Shown here: in pieces, positions 43,412-52,639 of the stretch
Layout of the letters: every line of letters starts with the position of its first letter
Position numbering within the stretch: the stretch's first letter is position 1
The notes under the pieces: model-generated
What the model was told of the DNA's origin: nothing
Database searches by the model: none
What the model saw: the letters and a program-made list of their open reading frames with translations, nothing else
Assembly: GCA_902802045.1 (NCBI GenBank)
Contig: CADCKQ010000001.1
Span: forward strand, 62,001 to 126,000
Source of the DNA: Oscillospiraceae bacterium
GTDB lineage: Bacteria; Bacillota; Clostridia; Oscillospirales; Oscillospiraceae
DNA: 64,000 nt
Direction: 5' to 3'
Made by a program: the position numbers and the translations under genes

Positions 43412-44692
43412 ATGATCTTAACACCTGAGCAGCAGGCACTGCTCGATGGCAAAGAAGGCGAAACCATGGCCAAGGTCATGAAGACGCTCGTCATGTACGG
43501 CGAGGCCTTCGGTGCAGAAAGAATGGTTCCCGTCACCGGCGAATATGGCCATACTGTCCTCAGTTTCGGGCTGGGTATCATGAAACCCGTACAGGATCTG
43601 TTCCAGCAGCTCATTGATGCGGGGCTTGTATCCAAGCAGAAATTTACGGCAGACCCGAGACCTATGGATCCCGCCGTACCCAAAACTCTGATCGATGACC
43701 TGATCTTCAAGAAATTTATGTACTCTGAGCAGGACAGATTTGAAAAACAGCTCAGAGAGCTTGGCCTGAAGGATGACGATTCCTATACCTGTACAAGCTA
43801 TCTTGTTCAGGTCGGCAATACGCCGAAAAAGGGAGAAGTGCTCTCTTGGGCAGAATCTTCCGCGGTCGTATATGCGAACTCTGTCCTCGGCGCCAGATGC
43901 AACCGAAACTCCGGTATAATAGAACTGATGGGTTCTATCGCAGGCTTTGTACCGGAATTCGGTTTTCTGACAGATGAAGGCAGGAAAGCGGACTGGGTCA
44001 TAGAGGTCAAATGCAGCAAAAAGCCTGATGCCCAGCTTCTCGGCTCCGCGATAGGCATGAAAGTAATGGATGAGGTTCCCTATGTCAAAGGCCTCAACGA
44101 ATGGATCGGCACGGAACTGAATGAGGATGCCTGCACATATCTCAAGGACTTCGGCGCTGCCACCGCTTCCAACGGATCCGTCGGCCTCTACCATATCGCA
44201 GACCTCACTCCCGAAGCCAAGGAACTCGGAGAATCTCTGATAAAAGAGGGCGCAAAGACATATGTGATTACAGACGCCGAGCTTGAAACAGTCAAAGCCG
44301 CCTACCCTGTTATCTGGAAAAATCCAAACGGCAAGCCCCAGCTCTGCTTCAACGGCTGCCCCCACATGACATTAAAGCAGCTTGAGGACTGGACCGCGAA
44401 CATTGAAAAGGGCCTTAAGAAAAACGGGCTGAAAAGAGTCAGCGTGCCGACCGTATTTACTGCAAGTGTCGGCGTGCTGGAAGAATTTGAAAAAACTCCG
44501 TATGCAGAAAAGCTCAAAAGCTTCGGGGTCACCACAAGTCCTATCTGCGCTCTGATGTATATGAATAATCCTCTCTGCAAAAAGAAAAATGTAATCACCT
44601 CCTCAAACAAGCTCCGCACATATACCAGCGCAAAATTCTACTCCGAGGAAGAGATACTGAGCATTATTACGAACAAGGAGGCGAGATTATGA
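43412..44692 (+). CDS. Aconitase X, large catalytic subunit
   Basis: This 426-residue protein is of the aconitase X (DUF521) family. The iron-sulfur and substrate loops are recognisable near CFNGCPHMTLKQLEDW and MYMNNPLCKKKNVITSSNKLRTYTSAKFYSEEE. Bacterial AcnX members dehydrate cis-3-hydroxy-L-proline and archaeal ones dehydrate mevalonate 5-phosphate; neither pathway has another gene here, so the substrate is open. An AAAGGAG site lies 9 bp before the ATG. It is coupled to the small subunit by an ATGA overlap. Confidence 0.9.
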   Translation: MILTPEQQALLDGKEGETMAKVMKTLVMYGEAFGAERMVPVTGEYGHTVLSFGLGIMKPVQDLFQQLIDAGLVSKQKFTADPRPMDPAVPKTLIDDLIFKKFMYSEQDRFEKQLRELGLKDDDSYTCTSYLVQVGNTPKKGEVLSWAESSAVVYANSVLGARCNRNSGIIELMGSIAGFVPEFGFLTDEGRKADWVIEVKCSKKPDAQLLGSAIGMKVMDEVPYVKGLNEWIGTELNEDACTYLKDFGAATASNGSVGLYHIADLTPEAKELGESLIKEGAKTYVITDAELETVKAAYPVIWKNPNGKPQLCFNGCPHMTLKQLEDWTANIEKGLKKNGLKRVSVPTVFTASVGVLEEFEKTPYAEKLKSFGVTTSPICALMYMNNPLCKKKNVITSSNKLRTYTSAKFYSEEEILSIITNKEARL

Positions 44693-45129
44693 GGTCTTTT
44701 AAGGGACGTGTTGTAGTTCCCGGCACCTGTGAGGCTGAAGCTCTTGTCAGCCATGGAGGCTTCAATACGCTCGCAAGCTATCAGAGCGCCATGATGTTCG
44801 GGGACAAGGAAGTTAAATGCGGAGATCAGAACAATCCCGATCTGTACAAAAAGCCTATGAAAGGCGCAGCCCTGTGTCTCCCGCAGACCATAGGCTCGAC
44901 AACCGGCGGCATGGTTCTGTACGTGGTATGTCAGGCCGGTACACAGCCCGCCTGTATGCTGTTTTCAAAGCAGATAGACCCGCTTGCGGCTTCGGGCGCG
45001 ATCCTGGGTGATGTATGGACCGAGGCTAAGATGCCTGTTATAGACCGTCTCGGAGATGAGTTCCTGGACTATGTCAAAACAGGAATGAAAATTAAAGTCT
45101 TTGAGGACGGAACCGTCGAAGTTGAATAA
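44689..45129 (+). CDS. Aconitase X, small swivel subunit (DUF126)
   Basis: This 146-residue protein is the swivel domain that completes the active site of the split aconitase X. GCxVxPGTxEAEALVSHGGFNTLASY-like N-terminal sequence (here RVVVPGTCEAEALVSHGGFN) and LCLPQTIGSTTGGMVLY are typical of DUF126. It overlaps the large-subunit stop by 4 bp and ends before a strong terminator. Confidence 0.9.
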   Translation: MRSFKGRVVVPGTCEAEALVSHGGFNTLASYQSAMMFGDKEVKCGDQNNPDLYKKPMKGAALCLPQTIGSTTGGMVLYVVCQAGTQPACMLFSKQIDPLAASGAILGDVWTEAKMPVIDRLGDEFLDYVKTGMKIKVFEDGTVEVE

Positions 45130-45152
45130 GGCTTTTCCGGCCGTAATAATAA

Positions 45153-45188
45153 GAGCCGCTCACATTTCTGTGAGCGGCTCCTGTTTTG
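45153..45188. terminator. Bidirectional terminator between aconitase X and phosphoesterase
   Basis: A perfect 12-bp stem (GAGCCGCTCACA, 45153-45164, complement 45169-45180) closes a TTTC loop, followed by CTGTTTT. Confidence 0.92.
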
Positions 45189-45194
45189 CCCTGC

Positions 45195-45782
45195 TTATAT
45201 TTCAATTATACAGTAATCATACGCGTTAATGACAGTTGTCTTTCCGTATGTGCTCCGCTGCGGGATATCTTTTCCGTATGTTTTATGGACATGACCGTGA
45301 ATGAAAAGAGAAGGCTCATATTTGTCCAGAAGCTCGGTAAAACACTCGAAGCCTCTGTGAGAGATATTGTCGAAATCATTTATGCCCCTTGCCGGAGCAT
45401 GTGTGACCAGAATATCTGTTCCCCCGGCTCTTCTTAGCTTGTACCGCATTCTGGCTATACGTTTTCTCATCTGGGTCTCGGTATACATGTATTGTCCGTC
45501 CCTGTATCGGTAACATCCTCCGAGCCCCATAATTCTGAGGCCCTCATATGTGTACAGGGTATCATCTATACATGTACAGCCCTCCGGCTCGCTTTTAAAT
45601 GCCTCGTCATGGTTCCCGTGTACATACAGAAGCGGGCATCTTGCCATGGTAACCAGAAATTCCAGATACTTGGCCTTTAAGTCTCCGCAGGAAATAATAA
45701 GATCAAACTCTTTCAGTTTTCCGGGAGTGTAGAAATCATAAAAAAATTTGGATTCAACATCCGAAATGGCAAGTATTTTCAT
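45195..45782 (-). CDS. Calcineurin-like metallophosphoesterase
   Basis: This 195-residue protein starts at MKILAISDVESKFF (45782); a longer in-frame start has no family support. The dinuclear metal motifs are SDVES (near residue 7, replacing DxH), ISCGDLK, VHGNHDE and the C-terminal HAPA...HGHVHKTYG. Substrates of this family range from nucleotides to phosphoproteins and cannot be read here. It lies 68 bp behind the YdcF-like gene on the same strand. Confidence 0.87.
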   Translation of the reverse strand: MKILAISDVESKFFYDFYTPGKLKEFDLIISCGDLKAKYLEFLVTMARCPLLYVHGNHDEAFKSEPEGCTCIDDTLYTYEGLRIMGLGGCYRYRDGQYMYTETQMRKRIARMRYKLRRAGGTDILVTHAPARGINDFDNISHRGFECFTELLDKYEPSLFIHGHVHKTYGKDIPQRSTYGKTTVINAYDYCIIEI

Positions 45783-45850
45783 CCCCGTATTTTGTCTTCC
45801 CCGATCTCTAATTATCAGGCAATGCATCTTTTGCCCGGAAGCTTCTGTTT

Positions 45851-46948
45851 TCAGTAATAAAGCCGGAACGTCAGGTATGCATACAAGGCCAGAAGCATCA
45901 TCAGGATTCCTGCCTGTTTCCCTTTTTGTTCGGTCAGCAGTCCGACAAATTCCCTTACGGCAGCATTAGGCCAGAAATACCACCTGGTCGATGCTCCCAT
46001 GCCTTCCGATTTGAGCCCTGCCATATCTGCCATGAGACCTGCACGAAATACATGATAATTTGTGGTAAAAAACGCCGTTTCTGCTTCCGGGTTCTCTCCC
46101 TTTACGATATCAGCCGAAAAACGCATGTTTTCTGCCGTATCAGTGGAATTTCCCTCGGTTAGTATACGATTGCCCGGAATACCTCTGCCTATGAGATAAT
46201 CTCTCATTGAAGAAGCCTCGGATACGGGTTCATCTTTGCCCTGTCCGCCGGAAACTATGATCTTTGCGGGTTTCCCGTTTTCTCCTGTCTGAGTATTATA
46301 AAAATCTGCAGCAAGATCAAGTCTTCCCTTGAGAAGCGGAGTCGGAGTCCCGTCCTTTCTCAAACCGCAACCGAGCACGATGAGATAATCTTTGTTTTTA
46401 TCAGGTGTTCTTTTCGCTGCAATAATGTCCGCGGTAACGGCGCCCACCATCATACATTCAAAATAGAGGTAGAAGGCTGAAACTGTGTTAACAAGAAGAT
46501 TTCTTGCAAGCATATTGTCGGAAGAGAAAGCACTTCTGAAGTCCAAAATGGCGACAGCCGCTTCACCGGCAACAAGTGCCAATGCCAGAATGATCCCCAG
46601 AAGATTTGCAAACCTGAGTCCTTCATGACGGATGAGCGCAACATTGGAAACAAACAGCGCGGCAGAAAAAACGATCAGTACCGGAGAAGTGATGAACATA
46701 TAGTTTTTGGACGAATGTACAAGAGTATAGAGGATCTGCATAAAGTGAAAATCATAGGGATGCAGGAACCCCAGGACTGCTATATATACATGGGTCACAA
46801 AAACCGAAAGGGTAAATAAGGCAAATCCCGCGTAGATTATGGTGTTATATGAGTAGAGATCTGTCCTGATCTGCCTGAAAAATGCCACTGTAAGCAGAAA
46901 GACCAACACGCCGAAGCAGACTGCCGATATGACCCCTGCCCATATCAT
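45851..46948 (-). CDS. YdcF/SanA-like (DUF218) membrane protein
   Basis: The protein has 365 residues. The first about 190 form five or six membrane segments. A DUF218 domain follows (DYLIVLGCGLRKDGTPTPLLKGRLDLA, IIVSGGQGKDEPVSEA, EGNSTDTAENMRFS, TTNYHVFRAGLMA), and one last hydrophobic helix ends the protein. DUF218 proteins are linked to envelope integrity and peptidoglycan-precursor stress, but the reaction is unsettled. Its ATG overlaps the stop of the small Gly-Gly gene by 4 bp, so it belongs to the export operon and is a candidate envelope factor for it. Confidence 0.85.
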   Translation of the reverse strand: MIWAGVISAVCFGVLVFLLTVAFFRQIRTDLYSYNTIIYAGFALFTLSVFVTHVYIAVLGFLHPYDFHFMQILYTLVHSSKNYMFITSPVLIVFSAALFVSNVALIRHEGLRFANLLGIILALALVAGEAAVAILDFRSAFSSDNMLARNLLVNTVSAFYLYFECMMVGAVTADIIAAKRTPDKNKDYLIVLGCGLRKDGTPTPLLKGRLDLAADFYNTQTGENGKPAKIIVSGGQGKDEPVSEASSMRDYLIGRGIPGNRILTEGNSTDTAENMRFSADIVKGENPEAETAFFTTNYHVFRAGLMADMAGLKSEGMGASTRWYFWPNAAVREFVGLLTEQKGKQAGILMMLLALYAYLTFRLYY

Positions 46949-47226
46949 AACAATTCCTCGATATGATAATCCTCGCCAACGGATGTGACTCTGAACCTTC
47001 TTCCCTCGATCTCGATCTCTGAAGGTATATTGCCCGGCCTCATTTCAAGCTCCCGGCGTATTTTGTTCTCTATTAGTCTTCTGGTCAGAAAGGATACGAA
47101 CCACGAGTCTCTGTTCACTCCTTCTTCATCGAACACCACCCGATAGCCTCCCCCGACGGCTTCAAGATCAGAATCATCCAGAAGATACATGTCCGTGTTT
47201 TTTATCCGGTCTTTATTATACGGCAT
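46945..47226 (-). CDS. Small protein with Gly-Gly leader, candidate export substrate
   Basis: I do not recognise the mature part of this 93-residue protein. The N terminus holds a bacteriocin-like leader, YLLDDSDLEAVGGGYR (double glycine near residues 25-27), matching the leaders of the LysM and CW_7 miniproteins at 52640, 52957, 53264 and 57775. After the leader the chain is charged (VNRDSWFVSFLTRRLIENKIRRELEMRPG) and ends in a short beta-like segment. It lies 15 bp behind the ABC exporter gene with an AAGGAGG site, and is coupled to the YdcF-like gene. It is either a cargo or a chaperone-like leader protein. Confidence 0.7.
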   Translation of the reverse strand: MPYNKDRIKNTDMYLLDDSDLEAVGGGYRVVFDEEGVNRDSWFVSFLTRRLIENKIRRELEMRPGNIPSEIEIEGRRFRVTSVGEDYHIEELL

Positions 47227-47241
47227 CTGATCCTGTCCTCC

Positions 47242-49434
47242 TTACGATGACGGCACATCAATTCTCTGTCTGGCGACAAGCTCGGCAAAAAGGCCGTTCT
47301 TTTCAATAAGCTCGTCATATGTTCCGTCTTCCATGATATTTCCCTTGTCGAGAACGAGTATTCTGTCACAGTTCTTTATGGTCGAGAGCCTGTGAGCTAT
47401 GACGATGCGTGTGCATTTCAGTTTGTCCAATGCGTCAGATACCTGCTTCTGAGTTTTGTTGTCCAAGGCGGACGTCGCTTCATCAAGCATGAGTATCTTC
47501 GGTTTCGGAGCGATCGCCCTTGCAATCATGAGCCTTTGCTTCTGTCCGCCTGAGATACCTCCCTGACCTTCGGATATGATGGTCTGCATTCCCATGGGCA
47601 TTGCGCGTATGTCATCGGCAATTCCCGCAATTTCAGCTGCTTCCCACGCGTCATCGATTCCGAGCTGAGGCGCCGAAATAACTATATTTGAATAAATATC
47701 GCCTTGGAAAAGGTTCCCGTTCTGTGTGACTACGCCTATTCTGCGTCTCAATGATCTCAGGTCGAGCTTGGAGATGTCTTTGCCATCGAAATATACGGCT
47801 CCTCTTTCCGGAGTCTCAAATCCGAGAAGCAGACGCAGAAGCGTAGATTTCCCGCATCCGGTGGTCCCTACTATCGCGATGTATTCCCCCGCTTTTATTT
47901 TCAGGCTCATACCGTTAACAATATAGGGCATGGTCTCATTGTATCGGAAATATACGTTTGAAAGCTCTATATTCCCTTTCAGGGAGGTCACCATCTTCTT
48001 GTTTTCGGAGGATTCCGGTTCAGTTTTCAGTATTGGCTCCGCCATTTCAAGGATCGGCTTTATCTGGGCAACCGAGAGCGCGACGCCTGTCAGAGCCGCG
48101 AATGCCCCGGTAAGAGAGCCGAACGCAGAGTTGAATGCCATATAATCCGGTGGACTGACCTTTGTCTTTATGGCTATATAATATATCAGTATCGTTCCCG
48201 CAAGGGATATCGCTGATGCGATCGCGCTGTTGGCCTTGATGAAAAGCGGAGGATTATAACTCAACTCGGCTGCTTCAGAATACGTGCCTGCCCAACGGGC
48301 GAATGCCCGTTTTTCGGCGCCCGCCAGTTTTATTTTCTGAATTCCGGATATTAATGCGTAACTCAGTCCGGCCTCCTCCGCGCCTTTTTCCATTACAGAT
48401 TTCGATATCTTCACCTGAGTAAGGGCAGAGATAATGCTGAAAAAAACGGAAGCGAGAATAACAGCTATTGCAGGGACGACCAATGCAGGTGCAAATCTGA
48501 ATATCTGAGTTACATACAGAAGCGAAACGAGCGAAGTAAGACCGGTTGAAAACACGTTACCGAGAAGCAGTTCGCAAAGGCTGTTTACTGCTCCGAACCT
48601 GCTGGAAAGCTCGCCGGAAGAATAGTCCCGGAAAAAGTTTGCAGGCAGATTCATGACGCGCATCATCATTGCCGCTTCAACGGAAAGAGATGTCTTTATC
48701 TCTATTCTGTTCATCATAAGCGACCTTACAGTATTGATCAGCTGCGAGGAAATAATGGCACTCAGCAGAAATACCGCGGTGCCTATCAGAAGCGAAATGC
48801 TTTTGCTCTCACGCACAAAACCGGTCAGAGCCTTTGTAATGCTCGGGTTTACCATTCCCACCAGTGTCACAAGCAGGGTAAGAACTACAAGCAGCACATA
48901 ATCCCCGGTATTGAGACAATTCTTCAGAAAGATGATAAGATCCGGAATGCCGAGTTTTTTCAGCGGGAGAGGCCTGTAAAAGCATATGGCATCGGCATCA
49001 AAATTTGCGGCATTCTCTTTGTTAAGGTTCTTTTTCTCACCGCTGTCCGGATCCTTATACCAGTATCCGGTGAACGGCTTGGGGAGAAGCGCCACGGGAA
49101 TGCCATCAGTCTTACGGAAAGCCAGAACAGGACCATATGCATCTTTATACCAGCCCTCTTCAAGCTTTACATTTCTCCTCATAAGTCCGTGAGGGCGCAG
49201 ACAGTACTCAAGCTGTTCCTCAGATTCTGTTAAGGAGTCCGGGATCTCCGACGGCTTATAATGATAATACTTCAAAATATCATCTATTGCCGCCTTGGTT
49301 ATTATCCTCTCATCATTCAGTATCCCCGTGCCCTGCTTTCCCAGCACGACAGAGGCCATACGGAAAATGGAGTCTTCAAATACTTCCTGGTCGCTCTCTT
49401 TTCTTTGTCGTATCTGTTCGTCAAACCAACCCAT
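47242..49434 (-). CDS. NHLM-type ABC exporter, partner subunit without peptidase
   Basis: The protein has 730 residues. The N-terminal about 190 match the NHLM second-subunit region: GWYKDAYGPVLAFRKTDGIPVALLP followed by YWYKDPDSGEKKNL and AICFYRPLPLKKLGI. Six membrane segments follow, then an ABC ATPase with Walker A GTTGCGKSTLL, signature GISGGQKQRLMIARA and Walker B ILMLDEATSALD. It should form a heterodimer with the C39-containing subunit encoded 13 bp upstream and export Gly-Gly leader peptides. This architecture is defined by the NHLM bacteriocin family. Confidence 0.9.
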   Translation of the reverse strand: MGWFDEQIRQRKESDQEVFEDSIFRMASVVLGKQGTGILNDERIITKAAIDDILKYYHYKPSEIPDSLTESEEQLEYCLRPHGLMRRNVKLEEGWYKDAYGPVLAFRKTDGIPVALLPKPFTGYWYKDPDSGEKKNLNKENAANFDADAICFYRPLPLKKLGIPDLIIFLKNCLNTGDYVLLVVLTLLVTLVGMVNPSITKALTGFVRESKSISLLIGTAVFLLSAIISSQLINTVRSLMMNRIEIKTSLSVEAAMMMRVMNLPANFFRDYSSGELSSRFGAVNSLCELLLGNVFSTGLTSLVSLLYVTQIFRFAPALVVPAIAVILASVFFSIISALTQVKISKSVMEKGAEEAGLSYALISGIQKIKLAGAEKRAFARWAGTYSEAAELSYNPPLFIKANSAIASAISLAGTILIYYIAIKTKVSPPDYMAFNSAFGSLTGAFAALTGVALSVAQIKPILEMAEPILKTEPESSENKKMVTSLKGNIELSNVYFRYNETMPYIVNGMSLKIKAGEYIAIVGTTGCGKSTLLRLLLGFETPERGAVYFDGKDISKLDLRSLRRRIGVVTQNGNLFQGDIYSNIVISAPQLGIDDAWEAAEIAGIADDIRAMPMGMQTIISEGQGGISGGQKQRLMIARAIAPKPKILMLDEATSALDNKTQKQVSDALDKLKCTRIVIAHRLSTIKNCDRILVLDKGNIMEDGTYDELIEKNGLFAELVARQRIDVPSS

Positions 49435-49447
49435 TTACGGCACCTCC

Positions 49448-51634
49448 TCAATCACTCGCGATGAGCTCGGTATAATAACCGCCTTTGCTGTAGAGCTCAT
49501 CGTGCGTGCCGCGCTCGACGACGAGCCCCTTGTTCAGGACTATTATCTCATCGCAGTCGCGTATGGTTGAGAGTCTGTGGGCGATAACAATACATGTTAT
49601 CCCTCTGTCCTTGACTGCTTTTACAAGCTCATATTCCGTCTTGGCGTCAAGAGCCGATGTAGCCTCATCCATTATTATTACCGAAGGATCCTGGGCCAGA
49701 ACGCGGGCGATCTCGATCCTCTGCCTCTGCCCGCCCGAGAGGTCTTTTCCGCCTTCAGTGAGCTTCCCGTAGAAGCCTCCGTCTCTGGCCATTATATCGT
49801 CATATATCTGGGCATCTCTGGCGGCCAGGATCATTTCAAAATCCTCTATCGAGTCGTCCCACATCTTTATATTATTTGCTATAGTATCCTTAAACAGGGT
49901 TATATCCTGATCTACGACCGCCACAGAGCCTTTAAACACGCTTCTGTCTATCTCGGATATATGCTTCCCGTCAAAGAGTATTTCGCCGCTCCAAGGCTGA
50001 TACAGTCCCGAGATCAGCTTCGCAAGCGTGGACTTTCCGCAGCCCGAAGCTCCCACAAACGCCACTCTGCTTCCGGGTTTCATGCTCATGGAAAAATCTC
50101 TTATCAGAGGTTCTCCGAGTCTGGAATATCCGAAGGTGACGTTTTTCAGTTCAATAGTGCCGGAGAGCTTGGAGTAGTCGGCATCTTCCTTGAGAGGCTC
50201 GTCGGAAAAGCAGGTGTCTGAAGGATACTGCATGACGTCCTCTACTCTTTCCATTTCGGTGCGCATCTCCTGAATTGTCTGACTTGCCGAGATCAGAGTC
50301 ATAGCAGGAGACATGAAGGAACTCAAAAAGCCCTGGAACGTCATGATCATACCCGGAGTAAATTCCCCTCTCATTGCAAGCCATACGCCGAGAACAAGGA
50401 CTGCGGAATCGGCAATTGCAGAGAGAAGCGTCGGGATCACTCCCAGATACTGGTTCAGTTTCGCGTATTTGACATTCTGCGCATTTACCGAGGCCTGATA
50501 ACCTGCCCATTTCTGAAAGAAACCGTTTTCTGCTCCGCTCGCCTTTATCGTCTCCACCATCTCTATGCCGGAAACTGTCGCAGCTGCAAGCTTCCCCGAA
50601 TCGCGCATGGATACTCTCGTTATATTGACTCTCTTGGCCGAAATAAACCGGGACACGAAAAGATTCAATATTATCGTTATGATTCCCACCGCGGTAAGAA
50701 TGGCGCTGTAGCGTATCATTACCACAAGATAGAAGATCATCATGATCGTATTGAGCGCAAGAGGTGTGAGCGTATTAATGAGCACGCTCGCAATGGATGC
50801 GTTTGTGCTCTGGCGCTGGAGTATATCGCCGGACATTCGCTGTGAGAAGAACTCCATGGGCATCCGGAGCACTTTCCACATATATGTGCTGTTTCCGACT
50901 ATAGCCATCTTCCCGTTTATCTTTAGAGAATAGACTGCCTGGACCAGGGCAACCACGATCTGGGCAGCACCCATAAGCGCCAGAAGCCCGATAAACGGCA
51001 TCAGAAGTTCCCTGTTCTCCCCGGTCAGAAGCCTGTCCATAAAGAAACGGGCGAAGACCGGATTCACAATGCCGAACAGATATCCTATTATTGTCGAAAG
51101 CAGAACAAACAGGACGGCGACACCGGCACCGGCGAGTCTTTTCCTGGCAAATTCAAGAGTGCTCTTGGGCTTGCCTCCCGGTACGAATTCTTCACCGGGC
51201 TTTATCTGGAGACATATACCGGTAAAAGCCTGGTCAAATTCCTCCATGCTTACCTTTACTTCGCCTCTGGCAGGATCATTTAAATAAGCGTAATTGCCGC
51301 GGAATCCGTCCAGAACAACAAAGTGGTTGAAATTCCAGTGGATTATGCATGGGAGATCCATGTTTTCCTTGAGAGAGCTTATCTCACACCTGAAACCTTG
51401 CGCATCAAACCCGTAGTTTCTGGCTGCTACAAGAACGTTCTTGGCATTCGAACCGTCTCTGGAGACCCCGCAATCATATCTTACCTGTTCCAGAGGAACC
51501 CATTTGCCGTAGTATGCCATGACCATGGCGAGACAGGCGGCTCCGCATTCGAGAGCCTCCATCTGCATGACTACCGGAACCTTTGCACGTCCGTTTCTCA
51601 CCGGCTGTTTTATATTTTTACTGTTTTTTGCCAT
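49448..51634 (-). CDS. NHLM-type ABC exporter with N-terminal C39 leader peptidase
   Basis: The protein has 728 residues. A C39 peptidase at residues 20-145 has oxyanion Gln24, catalytic Cys30 (QMEALECGAACL) and His104 (FNHFVVLDGF), with YLNDPARG following. Six membrane segments and an ABC domain (GASGCGKSTLAKL, LSGGQRQRIEIARVLA, VIIMDEATSALD) complete it. It should cut after Gly-Gly in leader peptides and pump the mature part across the membrane. Five genes with such leaders lie within 11 kb. It is 15 bp downstream of the short HlyD-like gene. Confidence 0.93.
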   Translation of the reverse strand: MAKNSKNIKQPVRNGRAKVPVVMQMEALECGAACLAMVMAYYGKWVPLEQVRYDCGVSRDGSNAKNVLVAARNYGFDAQGFRCEISSLKENMDLPCIIHWNFNHFVVLDGFRGNYAYLNDPARGEVKVSMEEFDQAFTGICLQIKPGEEFVPGGKPKSTLEFARKRLAGAGVAVLFVLLSTIIGYLFGIVNPVFARFFMDRLLTGENRELLMPFIGLLALMGAAQIVVALVQAVYSLKINGKMAIVGNSTYMWKVLRMPMEFFSQRMSGDILQRQSTNASIASVLINTLTPLALNTIMMIFYLVVMIRYSAILTAVGIITIILNLFVSRFISAKRVNITRVSMRDSGKLAAATVSGIEMVETIKASGAENGFFQKWAGYQASVNAQNVKYAKLNQYLGVIPTLLSAIADSAVLVLGVWLAMRGEFTPGMIMTFQGFLSSFMSPAMTLISASQTIQEMRTEMERVEDVMQYPSDTCFSDEPLKEDADYSKLSGTIELKNVTFGYSRLGEPLIRDFSMSMKPGSRVAFVGASGCGKSTLAKLISGLYQPWSGEILFDGKHISEIDRSVFKGSVAVVDQDITLFKDTIANNIKMWDDSIEDFEMILAARDAQIYDDIMARDGGFYGKLTEGGKDLSGGQRQRIEIARVLAQDPSVIIMDEATSALDAKTEYELVKAVKDRGITCIVIAHRLSTIRDCDEIIVLNKGLVVERGTHDELYSKGGYYTELIASD

Positions 51635-51649
51635 TTTCCCGATACAGCC

Positions 51650-52066
51650 TCAGTTGAAGAGCAGGCGGAGCACCTGCGTCTGCCTGAAGACCGCCCGCGC
51701 TGGGTATGTTCCGTCTGAAAGGGATGTGGACGCAAGAGCAAATGTTTTGCCTTCTTCAGTCTTCCCGACACTCGTTACGGTGCTTTCGGACTCCCCGACA
51801 ATGATCTTCATGCCTGCTTCCACGTTTGATGCAGCCTTTTCGTCATCGAATAAAACCGTCATGGTCCCGCCTTCAACCTTGGCAGTTCCCGATGCGAAAC
51901 TGTCAATTTGCGCAAAGAAGCCCCATACAAGCATTCCCGCAAGAAGGATTATCACAGCTGCAAGAACAACCCATACCGTAGGGTTAGTTACATGAAGATA
52001 GTCATTGAGCTGTTCCGGAGAGGAAATGCGGTCCATGCTGTCTTTTCTGAACAGAGATTCTTCCAT
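51650..52066 (-). CDS. Short HlyD-like NHLM secretion protein
   Basis: The protein has 138 residues from MEESLFRKDSMDRISSPEQ (52066), which has an AGGAG site. A cytoplasmic N terminus leads to one membrane segment near residues 34-55 (TVWVVLAAVIILLAGMLVWGFF). A small beta domain follows (GTAKVEGGTMTVLFDDEKAASNVEAGMKIIVG...TVTSVGKTEEG). It matches the start of NHLM secretion proteins but lacks the long coiled-coil hairpin usual in HlyD adaptors, which fits a Gram-positive envelope where no outer-membrane reach is needed. It lies between the STAS and exporter genes. Confidence 0.82.
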   Translation of the reverse strand: MEESLFRKDSMDRISSPEQLNDYLHVTNPTVWVVLAAVIILLAGMLVWGFFAQIDSFASGTAKVEGGTMTVLFDDEKAASNVEAGMKIIVGESESTVTSVGKTEEGKTFALASTSLSDGTYPARAVFRQTQVLRLLFN

Positions 52067-52106
52067 ATTTTCTCCTATTAGCTTAGCCGATACCCGGAAG
52101 ACCGGA

Positions 52107-52406
52107 TCACTCGATCGTAAGAATATCCGAGAATCCCGTGACCTCAAAGATCTCCATTATCACATCGCTGACATGTGTGACCTTCATGCCGCCTTTTTTC
52201 GACATTATCTTCTGGGAGCTTAAAAGTACACGGAGTCCGGCCGAAGAGATATATTCGAGACCCGTGAAGTCAAGGATCAGCTCATCAATAGCGTCGAAGC
52301 TGTCTTTGAGCACCGCTTCGAGCTGGGGTGCGCTTGTTGTGTCGAGTCTGCCTTCAAGTGCAGCTTCGAGCTTCTTGTCATCCTGTTTCTTTTCAATCTT
52401 AAGCAT
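52107..52406 (-). CDS. STAS-domain anti-sigma factor antagonist
   Basis: This 99-residue single STAS domain resembles SpoIIAA/RsbV (LEAALEGRLDTTSAPQLEAVL, LILDFTGLEYISSAGLRVLLSSQK). Ser in YISSAGLR is the expected phosphorylation site. It should be the partner of the PP2C/kinase-like fusion at 53749-56334, which could both phosphorylate and dephosphorylate it. It is the first gene of the exporter operon, 41 bp ahead of the HlyD-like gene, with an AGAGGAG site. The 180 bp upstream is AT-rich; a TTGATA-17-TAAACT promoter is possible there but weak. Confidence 0.93.
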   Translation of the reverse strand: MLKIEKKQDDKKLEAALEGRLDTTSAPQLEAVLKDSFDAIDELILDFTGLEYISSAGLRVLLSSQKIMSKKGGMKVTHVSDVIMEIFEVTGFSDILTIE

Positions 52407-52587
52407 TTTGTTTTCTCCTCTTTTTAATATTAATAATTCTTTTTATATTACCGGGAATGATCTCAGCGGCTATTATCGCGCCGCGGTTTAAACTGTATCG
52501 GGTACCGCCGAACAGACCAAACCATTATGCAGTATAACAGTTTACACCTTCAGAGATATTATATCAAACAAATACTTAAATCATTAT

Positions 52588-52631
52588 AAAAAAAACTGTG
52601 CTCCTCAACAAGTTCCGGAGCACAGTTTTTC
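52588..52631. terminator. Terminator closing the miniprotein operon
   Basis: CTGTGCTCC (52596-52604) pairs with GGAGCACAG (52617-52625). On the minus strand eight T residues follow. It separates the cargo genes from the STAS-exporter operon. Confidence 0.93.
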
Positions 52632-52639
52632 CTTTCGGA

